A stretch of DNA of 64,000 nucleotides, from contig CALXTW010000002.1 of NCBI GenBank assembly GCA_944391515.1, forward strand, positions 48,687 through 112,686, in the 5' to 3' direction. Both the position numbers and the translations under genes were made by a program. The stretch is from an uncultured Alphaproteobacteria bacterium. GTDB lineage: Bacteria > Pseudomonadota > Alphaproteobacteria > RF32 > CAG-239. This document shows, piece after piece, positions 1-7,294 of the stretch. Position 1 is the stretch's first letter. Every line of letters begins with the position of its first letter. The notes beneath the pieces were generated by a model, which made no database searches, was not told the origin of the DNA, and was given only the letters and a program-made list of their open reading frames with translations.

Positions 1-2
1 TT

Positions 3-872
3 GAATTATTAGATGGTCAACAGAGAACTATTAGTATTTGTGATTATGTAGATAATGTTTATTCAATTGATGGTAAATATTTTCAAAATCTAACTAATAC
101 AGAACAAGAACAAATAATGAACTACAAATTAATGGTTTACATTTGTGAGGGTAATGATAAAGAAAAATTAGATTGGTTCAAAATTATTAATATTGCAGGT
201 GAAAAATTAACAGAACAAGAATTAAGAAATGCTATTTATACAGGTGAATGGCTAGAAAGTGCTAAACAATATTTCAGTAAAAATGGATGTATAGCATATA
301 AAAAAGGTAGTGACTATTTAACAGGGTCCTCTATTAGGCAAGAATATTTAGAAACAACCCTTTTTTGGATAATTAATAGAGATAATCTAAAAAGTATAGA
401 AGAATATATGGCTCTTCACCAACATAATCATAATGCTATAGAGCTATGGAACTATTTTAGTTCTGTGATTGATTGGGTAAAAGCTATTTTTCCAAAATAT
501 AGAAAAGAAATGAAAGGTATAAGTTGGGGAATATATTATAATCAATATAAAGATACAGATTATAACCCAAAAGAATTAGAACAAAAATTTCAAGATTTAT
601 GTGCAGATGATGATGTTACCAATATTAAAGGAATCTATGAATATTTGTTAGATAACAATGAAAAACATTTACATTTGAGAGCATTTACAGACAAACAAAA
701 AAGAAAACAATATGAAAAACAACAGGGGGTTTGTAAAAAATGCAAAAAACATTTTAGTTTTGATGAAATGGAAGGAGACCATATAATTCCTTGGAGCCAA
801 GGAGGTCATACAACAGAAGATAATCTACAAATGCTCTGTAAAGATTGCAATAGAAGAAAAAGTGATATTTAA
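3..872 (+). CDS. DUF262-HNH protein (GmrSD-like), 5' partial
   Basis: The reading frame is open from the window edge, so the gene starts upstream and the first in-frame ATG at 117 is probably internal. The first residues read LLDGQQRTISICDYV, which matches the DGQQR signature of the DUF262 domain (N-terminal half of GmrSD type IV restriction enzymes, linked to nucleotide hydrolysis). The C-terminal 55 residues form an HNH nuclease: CKKCKKH, then GDHIIPWSQGGHT, then NLQMLCKDCNRRK, giving two zinc-binding CxxC pairs and the catalytic GDHI histidine. Fused DUF262 and HNH modules usually act as phage-restricting DNA nucleases; that role is inferred from the family. The gene is very AT-rich, as are the next three, and unlike the sequence after about 5.7 kb. 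An ATPase gene follows after 57 nt and could be a partner. Confidence 0.8.
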   Translation, partial: ELLDGQQRTISICDYVDNVYSIDGKYFQNLTNTEQEQIMNYKLMVYICEGNDKEKLDWFKIINIAGEKLTEQELRNAIYTGEWLESAKQYFSKNGCIAYKKGSDYLTGSSIRQEYLETTLFWIINRDNLKSIEEYMALHQHNHNAIELWNYFSSVIDWVKAIFPKYRKEMKGISWGIYYNQYKDTDYNPKELEQKFQDLCADDDVTNIKGIYEYLLDNNEKHLHLRAFTDKQKRKQYEKQQGVCKKCKKHFSFDEMEGDHIIPWSQGGHTTEDNLQMLCKDCNRRKSDI

Positions 873-929
873 TACTCTCTAAAGATACCTGATATATTTT
901 ATATAAAGATATGAATGGGAGTATATGAT

Positions 930-2336
930 ATGCAAATTAGCAAGATTATAATTCAAAATTTTAGAGGTATTGAAAGTGAAAATATTGAGTTAAAAAATTT
1001 AAACATCATTATTGGTAATAATGGAACATCTAAAACAACTATATTAGAAGCTTTGCATTATGCTCTGTCTCCTGCATATGTCCAAAACCACATAAGCTAC
1101 AATGATTTCTATAATAATACAAACTCACCTATATTAATTGAAGTATATTTTAGTGAAATAATAAATATTGATGTGCAATTTGGATACCAAACTAAACAAA
1201 TTCCATTCAAGAAAATTTGGCTTACTATAAGAAAAAGGGAAAACCAAATTGGGCTAAAAAAAGCATTTAATAGTGGATTTGTAATAACACACTGTTTAGT
1301 ACCTGACTATGAAAATTTAAAAGAAGGAAAGGGATGGAATGTAAGAGATACCTCAGGTGCTTTGCTAACAGTTACAACTTTACAAGCCAAAGAGGCTATT
1401 AATTCTTTACCTATTAAAGGATTTTATTTTAATAAAGATAGAGAAAAGCAATTAAATAAAGGATTTAACTCATCTATTTCTGCTGTCTTTGAGGATTTTA
1501 ATTGGAGATTTCTGTTAAATACACAAAAAGAACCAAATAATTTTTTTGATGATAAAAAGAAATTAGAACAGTATGTTTTGGATAATATTGCTGGAAATAT
1601 ATGGGATAAAAGTATTGGAACAATTAACAATAAAATCCAAACTTATTTCTCTTTAAAACCATTTAATATTTCTTTAATTGATTGTAATAATCCATTTAAC
1701 TCAGCCTTTTTAGCTAATCAAGAATATAATCAAGACCTACCAATATCAAAATTAGGTTCTGGAATTGAAATGATTATTTCTTTAATATTTTTAGAAACTA
1801 TTGCCTCTTTATCTAAAAATAAGCTCATAATAATTGTTGATGAACCTGAAGTCCACTTACATCCAACACTACAAAAACAACTATTAAAATATTTACAGAA
1901 GCTTGCAAATGATAGTGATGTCCAGATACTTTTTTCAACACATTCTCCATATATGTTTAAAGATTGTGTTGAAAATGCTACAACTTCTTTAATAAGTAGA
2001 GAAAAAAATTACCAAGAAAGTATTTTCCCTTGGGGAAAAACTTGGGGTGAATTGAATTACTTTTCATATAATATGGCAACAGTAGAATTTTTTAATGAAT
2101 TATTTGGATTTATACAAAATAACAGGAACCTGACTGAAACAGATGAATTTTTAAATCAATGTGGAATAGAAAGAACAAAAATATGGAAAAGAACACAAAC
2201 ACAAGAATTCAATTGTACCTTACCCATTTATGTTAGAAATTCAATACATCACCCAGAAAACACCTTGAATAAAAAATATACAGATGATGAATTAAGTAAT
2301 TGTATTAAAATACTTGTTGATATAGTAAAAAAATAA
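930..2336 (+). CDS. AAA/OLD-like (PtuA-like) ATPase
   Basis: This is an SMC/OLD-type ATPase of 468 residues. Visible motifs are a Walker A variant GNNGTSKTT at residues 29-37 (Ser-Lys-Thr in place of Gly-Lys-Ser), a Walker B with the ABC-type VDEPEVHLHP near residue 300, and the STHSPYM switch histidine near 336. No TOPRIM nuclease domain is evident after it; instead there is a tail of about 130 residues ending in RNSIHHPEN near 435. I chose the ATG at 930 over 915 because GGGAG lies 8 nt upstream of it. OLD- and PtuA-like ATPases commonly work with a nuclease in anti-phage systems (Septu pairs PtuA with an HNH protein). The upstream DUF262-HNH gene makes such a pairing plausible but unproven. 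Confidence 0.75.
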   Translation: MQISKIIIQNFRGIESENIELKNLNIIIGNNGTSKTTILEALHYALSPAYVQNHISYNDFYNNTNSPILIEVYFSEIINIDVQFGYQTKQIPFKKIWLTIRKRENQIGLKKAFNSGFVITHCLVPDYENLKEGKGWNVRDTSGALLTVTTLQAKEAINSLPIKGFYFNKDREKQLNKGFNSSISAVFEDFNWRFLLNTQKEPNNFFDDKKKLEQYVLDNIAGNIWDKSIGTINNKIQTYFSLKPFNISLIDCNNPFNSAFLANQEYNQDLPISKLGSGIEMIISLIFLETIASLSKNKLIIIVDEPEVHLHPTLQKQLLKYLQKLANDSDVQILFSTHSPYMFKDCVENATTSLISREKNYQESIFPWGKTWGELNYFSYNMATVEFFNELFGFIQNNRNLTETDEFLNQCGIERTKIWKRTQTQEFNCTLPIYVRNSIHHPENTLNKKYTDDELSNCIKILVDIVKK

Positions 2337-2391
2337 TCTTTTCTAATGTTAAATTTTGTAAATCCAGAGTAGAGGCTGATTTAACAATTCC

Positions 2392-2453
2392 AAAACTGTA
2401 AAGTTGAAATCAAAATACTTGACAATTTTACAGTTTTTATTTATTGTAAAGTT
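2392..2453 (+). repeat. TGTAAA/TTTACA repeats before recombinase gene
   Basis: AAAACTGTAAA at 2392-2402 is the inverted partner of TTTACAGTTTT at 2427-2437. TGTAAAGTT occurs at 2397-2405 and again, directly repeated, at 2445-2453. Three copies of the core lie in 62 nt immediately upstream of the serine recombinase gene, the position where resolvases of the Tn3 type keep their res subsites. They could be recombination sites or an operator for autoregulation, since they overlap the likely promoter. The high A+T of the region weakens the case. Confidence 0.4.
2419..2447 (+). promoter_or_regulatory. Likely sigma70 promoter of recombinase gene
   Basis: TTGACA at 2419-2424, a 17-nt spacer, and TATTGT at 2442-2447 form a good sigma70-type promoter about 40 nt upstream of the recombinase start. 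Two of the three TGTAAA/TTTACA repeats fall within or across it. Confidence 0.45.
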
Positions 2454-2485
2454 ATGTTTAAGATTTTAACCTTACAGGTGGCAAT

Positions 2486-3037
2486 ATGATTTTCAATTAC
2501 AAGAGAGTTTCAACAGTAGACCAAAATACAGAAAGACAGTTATTAAATATCAAATGTGATAGAGAATTTGAGGACAAATTATCAGGCAAGGATAGAAATA
2601 GGCCTCAACTGGAATTATTGCTCTCCATAATTAGAGAAGGAGACATCATCAATGTGCATTCTATGGATAGATTAGCTAGGAATACCAGAGATTTGTTGAA
2701 TTTGGTAGAGGAAATCACATCCCAAGGAGTCACTATAAAATTCCATAAGGAAAATCTGACTTTTGAGGCAGGTAAAAATGACCCATACCAAAAATTGATG
2801 ATGACAATGCTTGGAGCAGTTGCTGAACTTGAGAGAAGTTTAATCCTTGAAAGACAAAGAGAAGGAATTGCTTTGGCTAAAATGAAAGGCAAATATAAGG
2901 GAGGAAAGCATAAATTATCTCCTCAAGAGGTTGCTGAGCTGAAAGAATTAGCTAACTCTCAAAAAGTTTCTTTATCTGAATTAGCTAGGAAATATCAAAT
3001 TTCAAGACCTACTTTGTATGCATATCTAAAAAATTAA
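2486..3037 (+). CDS. Serine recombinase (resolvase/invertase family)
   Basis: This 183-residue protein has the length of small serine recombinases such as Tn3 resolvase and Hin. It begins with YKRVSTVDQNTERQL, where the serine of RVST is the expected nucleophile, followed by the family motif MDRLARN near residue 60 and the helix-E signature LGAVAELERSLILERQREGI near 110-130. A C-terminal helix-turn-helix (LSELARKYQISRPTLYAYL) supplies DNA binding. The start is supported by AGGTGG 7 nt upstream. It catalyses site-specific inversion, deletion or resolution; which of these is not visible. Candidate target repeats lie directly upstream. It shares the AT-rich composition of the island and may explain how the island moves or rearranges. 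Confidence 0.9.
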   Translation: MIFNYKRVSTVDQNTERQLLNIKCDREFEDKLSGKDRNRPQLELLLSIIREGDIINVHSMDRLARNTRDLLNLVEEITSQGVTIKFHKENLTFEAGKNDPYQKLMMTMLGAVAELERSLILERQREGIALAKMKGKYKGGKHKLSPQEVAELKELANSQKVSLSELARKYQISRPTLYAYLKN

Positions 3038-3038
3038 A

Positions 3039-3063
3039 CTCCAACATCCTATCAATGTTGGAG
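3039..3063 (+). terminator. Hairpin after recombinase gene
   Basis: CTCCAACAT and AATGTTGGAG form a stem of nine pairs with a short loop, beginning 2 nt after the stop codon. There is no U-run behind it, so termination efficiency is uncertain. Confidence 0.45.
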
Positions 3064-3334
3064 ATATTAATGGATTATTATATACTTATTGAAACTCATT
3101 CACATATATTTATCAAAAAGCCTAGTTTTAATAAATTTTTTTCAAGAAAATAAAAAAAGAGGGCTCCTTTTTAAAATTTTGCATGATACATTTTTAAAGG
3201 ATGCTCAAAAACTGTATGAATAGATAGGGTGGAGTTGGTATTTTTACCTCTCCACCTTATCTTTTATCTTATCTTGATTTAAATAAAAATATAAATTAGC
3301 ATCAAAAAAGAAGTAAAACATATAGGTAGAAATA
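3064..3334. other. AT-rich intergenic stretch with one hairpin
   Basis: No gene is evident in either strand here; short minus-strand frames overlap the KAP gene and have no ribosome-binding site. The one structured element is GGTGGAG at 3228-3234 paired with CTCCACC at 3250-3256, with an inner GGTA/TACC stem. It could be a terminator or a leader structure for the KAP gene 80 nt downstream. No clear promoter could be assigned. Confidence 0.4.
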
Positions 3335-5551
3335 ATGAGTATAAAACTTATAAAAAAGATAAAAAATATTTTTAAAATAAAAAAGAAAGCTACACCCAAA
3401 AAGAAAGTTATGCCATCAGAAAAGAAAGTTATATCAAACAATATAGCTGATTTTGAAATAGACAGTCCTATAACATTACCTGAGGAAGATATATTTGGGT
3501 ATAATAAATTTGCAATGAATTTTGCAGAGCTTTTGCATAATAGGATTTCATCAGAAGGATTTGTTACAGCTATAAATGCTCCTTGGGGATATGGAAAAAC
3601 CTCTTGCATCAACCTAATAAAACATAAATTGAAAAGCTACAATGATGTGGAAATCATAAATTTTAATCCTTGGTTTATCCCCATAAAACAAAACACTTTA
3701 ATTACACAATTTTTTATGGCATTAAAACCATACATACAAAAACTTTTTGCATTGAAAAGTTGGTCAAAAAAAGAAAAAGAAGGATTCTTTAGGGTATTAA
3801 GTGGATTTAGTATCAGTTGTGGAATTATAGAATATAATTGCAAAGATTTATCAGATGCATTTTTACAGCCTCAAACTATTTATGATGAAAAAAAAGAAAT
3901 AGAAGACTTCTTAAATACAAAAAAAGAAAAAATTATAGTCTTTATAGATGATATTGATAGGCTTTCCAAAGAAGAGATTATTCAAATTTTTAGGCTTATA
4001 AAATCTGTTGCAAACTTTAAAAATATTACCTATGTCCTTTCTTTTGATTTGGATGTTGTATCTACAATTTTAGAAACAGAACAGTTAATCAATGGAAGAA
4101 AATATTTAGAAAAAATAATTCAATTGCAGCTTAATTTACCTCAACCCAGCAATAATGCCATTGAAAATTATCTTTTGAAAAAATTAAAATTAATTTCTTC
4201 AGATGCTAACTTATCAGAAACAGATAAGCAAGTTTGGGTGGCAATATATTCTAAGTTAATACAATCAAATCTTTTAAGTATTAGAGATGTAAATAGATTA
4301 TATAATGCTATTTTAACAACATACACTATGATAAAAGATGATGTAAATTTTATAGATTTTGTGGTTATAGAATATTTAAGATTATTTCACAATAACATAT
4401 GGAAAATCATAAAATATAATCAGTATCTTTTTTCATCTAATTTTTTACATAAAGCTCAAAATAAAGATGAATTAAAAAACTTAATTGATGAACTACCTCA
4501 AGAAGAGCAAAAAATTGCTCAAGTGATAATTACAATTCTTTTTCCTAATATAGAACAATATATCCCTCATTCTGGAATTTATAAGGTTATTAATATTTCT
4601 AATCCTCAACAACTTTTACAGCTTTGTGAAAAAGAAAAAAGAATTTGTTCTCCATATAGAATAAATTATTATTTTACTATGAATGTTGGTGAAGATAGTA
4701 TCTCAGATGTTGAGATACAACATATTCTCAATAATATAGCAACAGCAGAAGATTTGACTAATATATTTCAAAAATATTACCAAATAAAATTATCAACAGG
4801 AAAAACAATGTTGCTTTTTTTATTAGAAAAATTAAGATTCTATGCAGATGAAATTAAACAAAAAAAATTAACAGAAATTTTTTATAAATCAATATTTGCT
4901 TCTGCATTAAGATATAACAATGAAGATGATATCTTATTTGATATATTTACCCCTACTATTAGCACAAAATTTGAATATTTGTTAATTGCTCTTTATTTAA
5001 AAAATTCTCCAAAAGAAAATTTTCAGCTACTCTCAAAAGTCATAGAAAATCCAGAACATATTGTATTTTCTTGTCAAGAACTTAGCATCATAGGACAAAA
5101 TTTTGGATATTTTACTTCATCATCAAGAAAAGATGAAACATACTTAAAAAAACAAAATTATTTAGATTTAGTAGAAAAATTAATAGAAATTATTGAAATA
5201 AATTTTAGAAATATAAATAAAATGGCAGACAAAAGAGAGGTAATAAGGTTTATAAAGGAATTTGATAAACTAAAAGCCAACAATTTATTGTATGAGACAA
5301 CATATTCTGACAAAGATTTTCTTAATTTTTTAAAAACTTTATATAAAGTATGTTATACATCCATCAATAATGGAACTTCTAAGAAAGAAAAACACATATA
5401 TGATACAGATATATCATACTGGTTTGATTTTGAAAAAACAAAAACAAGGTTAATTTCTATCACTACAAACAATCAGGATTTAAGCAAAGCAGCTTTAGAA
5501 ATATTATCAAATATTAAAATAGATGATTTTAATGAAAAGATATCAGTTTAA
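3335..5551 (+). CDS. KAP family P-loop NTPase
   Basis: This is a 738-residue protein with a KAP-type NTPase core. The Walker A is APWGYGKTS at residues 82-90, preceded by the typical INAPWGYGKT context, and the Walker B is IIVFIDDIDRLS near residue 199, followed by the usual IFRLIKSVANFKNITYVLSFD-type region. The first 35 residues are lysine-rich and could contact nucleic acid or membrane. Unlike many KAP proteins, I see no obvious transmembrane pair inserted in the NTPase domain. The C-terminal 400 residues look helical and are not recognisable. KAP NTPases are frequent in phage-defence loci, sometimes as the only visible component; a defence role is inferred from family and neighbours. The base composition matches the preceding island genes. 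Confidence 0.8.
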   Translation: MSIKLIKKIKNIFKIKKKATPKKKVMPSEKKVISNNIADFEIDSPITLPEEDIFGYNKFAMNFAELLHNRISSEGFVTAINAPWGYGKTSCINLIKHKLKSYNDVEIINFNPWFIPIKQNTLITQFFMALKPYIQKLFALKSWSKKEKEGFFRVLSGFSISCGIIEYNCKDLSDAFLQPQTIYDEKKEIEDFLNTKKEKIIVFIDDIDRLSKEEIIQIFRLIKSVANFKNITYVLSFDLDVVSTILETEQLINGRKYLEKIIQLQLNLPQPSNNAIENYLLKKLKLISSDANLSETDKQVWVAIYSKLIQSNLLSIRDVNRLYNAILTTYTMIKDDVNFIDFVVIEYLRLFHNNIWKIIKYNQYLFSSNFLHKAQNKDELKNLIDELPQEEQKIAQVIITILFPNIEQYIPHSGIYKVINISNPQQLLQLCEKEKRICSPYRINYYFTMNVGEDSISDVEIQHILNNIATAEDLTNIFQKYYQIKLSTGKTMLLFLLEKLRFYADEIKQKKLTEIFYKSIFASALRYNNEDDILFDIFTPTISTKFEYLLIALYLKNSPKENFQLLSKVIENPEHIVFSCQELSIIGQNFGYFTSSSRKDETYLKKQNYLDLVEKLIEIIEINFRNINKMADKREVIRFIKEFDKLKANNLLYETTYSDKDFLNFLKTLYKVCYTSINNGTSKKEKHIYDTDISYWFDFEKTKTRLISITTNNQDLSKAALEILSNIKIDDFNEKISV

Positions 5552-5722
5552 TAAAGTTATATTAGAGAGAAAATAGATTCTTTAACCAATTTTTTAACTC
5601 AAAATACAATTCACACAATATTCACATAAGAATTTTTGATTATGTAATAGATTGAAAAATAATAATAAAAAGTTCTTACCAATTCTCTAAACGTTAATCG
5701 TTTGAGTTTAAGGATAAGTTAC
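5552..5722. other. Island edge, non-coding
   Basis: No gene is visible here. Base composition shifts from the very AT-rich island to that of the rest of the window between roughly 5640 and 5730, so the right boundary of the acquired segment probably lies here. I could not recognise an attachment site or a target duplication, and the left end is outside the window. Confidence 0.4.
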
Positions 5723-5754
5723 AAAAAGAGGTGCAACTTGCACCTCTTTTTTTT
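5723..5754 (+). terminator. Rho-independent terminator
   Basis: GAGGTGC at 5728-5734 pairs with GCACCTC at 5740-5746 around a 5-nt loop. The stem is extended by an A-run on the left and a T8 run on the right, so it could work in both directions. It separates the KAP gene from the next transcription unit. Confidence 0.85.
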
Positions 5755-5817
5755 GCGCCTCAAAAGTGACAATGCAAATTGTAACAAAAATGTAACAAAA
5801 TTGACAAAATTTCCGTA

Positions 5818-5846
5818 TTGACAGAATTTCCAAAAAATGGTATAGT
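5818..5846 (+). promoter_or_regulatory. Sigma70 promoter
   Basis: TTGACA at 5818-5823, a 17-nt spacer and TATAGT at 5841-5846 lie about 30 nt upstream of the small gene at 5877. A second TTGACA just before it (near 5801) has no suitable -10 box. Confidence 0.75.
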
Positions 5847-5876
5847 CCTCTCATTGCTGACATAAGGAGAAACGAA

Positions 5877-6137
5877 ATGCAAAACACCAACACCGTAAAA
5901 GCTATTGAGATTGAAGGATTATGCAACGCCATGGCTAAGAGCTATAATATTTCATTTCAAAAAGCATTTGGATTTTTGAGTGAAGAGCAACAAGCCATTT
6001 ATGATGAATATTTGACCCGTCAATACAAAAACAAACTCAATATGTTGTTTGGTAATAATTGGGCCAAACGAGCAGCTCCGGTTATGTTATACGCAACTTC
6101 GGTAAAAAATTACAAAAAGCATATTTACAGTTTATAA
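5877..6137 (+). CDS. Small hypothetical protein, 86 aa
   Basis: I do not recognise this protein. It is a soluble 86-residue product with no signal peptide or membrane segment, rich in Lys, Tyr and Asn, ending in a basic helical stretch. Expression is well supported: a strong promoter, GGAG 8 nt before the ATG, and a terminator downstream make it a stand-alone transcription unit. Confidence 0.7.
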   Translation: MQNTNTVKAIEIEGLCNAMAKSYNISFQKAFGFLSEEQQAIYDEYLTRQYKNKLNMLFGNNWAKRAAPVMLYATSVKNYKKHIYSL

Positions 6138-6144
6138 TCAAGTT

Positions 6145-6212
6145 TCCGGGTATTCCCTCCCTGTTAGCCCGGACCCAATAAAGCCTCTTCCCCAAGAGGC
6201 TTTATTTTTTTT
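6145..6212 (+). terminator. Two tandem hairpins ending in a terminator
   Basis: TCCGGG at 6145-6150 pairs with CCCGGA at 6168-6173. Directly after it AATAAAGCCTCTT (6177-6189) pairs with AAGAGGCTTTATT (6194-6206) around CCCC, followed by a T-run. The second hairpin is a textbook terminator; the first may be a further stabilising structure. Confidence 0.85.
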
Positions 6213-6299
6213 GCCTATATTACAAACTTCTTTTGTCTAAAATTTCTGGACAATTAAATCTGTTTATGTTAATCTCATCCCAAACTAAAATTATTGCGT

Positions 6300-6773
6300 A
6301 TGAGACATTTATTATTTTTTCTTGTGGGGATGATGCTCAGCATTACTTCACTATCGGCACAAGACAAGTTTGACCGCTTTGTTGGGCAGTTAAATCGTCT
6401 TGAAGAAACTTGCCGACGCTTAATCAATACCGGCAATGAGTTCAAACGACTCTCTCCGGTACGAGAATATGACCGCCAAACCACTCAGGTAAAATTTATG
6501 CGCTCCAAAGTGCGTAGAATTACGATTGGTAATCTGGTGGTTGTAAATAAGAAAGACAGGATAGACGTTTACCGTCAAAAAAACGGTGAAAGAAGCCGTC
6601 TCACCCTGATTTCTAAACTGTATGACAGTAATCATATCTATACGGCTGATGCTTTGGTCGATGGCGGCGGTATTGTTAGCTATAAGGTAGTGATTATTGT
6701 TGAAGATGAAGAATCCGCACTCTTCAAGCTTGCAGGCAACCGCATTGCTGAGGAGTATGATTTAGAGTATTAA
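6300..6773 (+). CDS. Secreted hypothetical protein
   Basis: This protein of 157 residues begins with a Sec signal peptide (basic MRMRH or MRH, hydrophobic LLFFLVGMMLS, cleavage after SLSA before QDKF), so it should be periplasmic or surface-located. I recognise no domain. ATG 6300 is preferred to TTG 6294. There is no Shine-Dalgarno sequence; the leader reads AATTATTGCGT, nearly the same as that of the gene at 55623. It is paired with the gene 20 nt downstream, whose product has a similar layout (a xxxGNLxxx strand and a VYRxxNGx turn), so the two look like distant tandem paralogs. Confidence 0.7.
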   Translation: MRHLLFFLVGMMLSITSLSAQDKFDRFVGQLNRLEETCRRLINTGNEFKRLSPVREYDRQTTQVKFMRSKVRRITIGNLVVVNKKDRIDVYRQKNGERSRLTLISKLYDSNHIYTADALVDGGGIVSYKVVIIVEDEESALFKLAGNRIAEEYDLEY

Positions 6774-6793
6774 CCCTTTAATTTTTAATTATT

Positions 6794-7195
6794 ATGAAAA
6801 AGTTTTTTCTGATGATGATTTTCATCATCGCTGGGGTGACATATATGCATGCCCAGCAGACCTACACAACGTCAAAAAAGACAACCGTAACCACGGAGAA
6901 ATACAATCATAACAAGATTGTTGCTCTCCAGTGGGGAAACCTGCGGATTGAGAGCTATTCAAAATTCTTGCAGGTCTACCGCTATCAAAATGGGCAGTGG
7001 GTACAAGATACCTACATCCCGCGGGATAAACCGGGTACTTATCGGTTTGAAAAAACCCTCATCGCTGATGAGTTTATTCCGGGACGGTATATGACCCATA
7101 CCATTGTGGTAACCGTCTTAAAATATGCCCAATCAGTGGACGTGAGTGTTACCTTTAAGGGGCAAACCAAGGAGGCATTTAGTCTCAAGCCCTAA
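6794..7195 (+). CDS. Secreted hypothetical protein
   Basis: This protein of 133 residues has a clear signal peptide (MKKFFLMMIFIIAGVTYMHA before QQTY). The mature part is probably beta-rich, with alternating hydrophobic strands and a VYRYQNGQ turn also seen as VYRQKNGE in the upstream neighbour. No known family is recognised. The leader (TTTAATTATTATG) lacks a Shine-Dalgarno sequence. Signal peptides ending in -AQ and SD-less leaders are common in Bacteroidetes, so lateral origin is possible but unproven. Confidence 0.7.
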   Translation: MKKFFLMMIFIIAGVTYMHAQQTYTTSKKTTVTTEKYNHNKIVALQWGNLRIESYSKFLQVYRYQNGQWVQDTYIPRDKPGTYRFEKTLIADEFIPGRYMTHTIVVTVLKYAQSVDVSVTFKGQTKEAFSLKP

Positions 7196-7212
7196 ATGGT
7201 AATAAAAATTTA

Positions 7213-7247
7213 AGAGGAAAGTTCACTTTGAACTTTCCTTTTTTTTA
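7213..7247 (+). terminator. Rho-independent terminator
   Basis: GGAAAGTTC at 7216-7224 and GAACTTTCC at 7230-7238 form a 9-bp stem around ACTTT, followed by eight T residues. Confidence 0.9.
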
Positions 7248-7294
7248 TTCTGTGGTTAAATAAAGCATGAAAGCTCTAACAAAAGGAAATCACA

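Noticed and set aside
3244..3612. 122-residue minus-strand frame overlapping the start of the KAP gene
   Set aside because: It runs opposite the KAP Walker A region, has no Shine-Dalgarno sequence and is poly-Phe/Ile-rich as expected for the complement of Lys/Asn codons.
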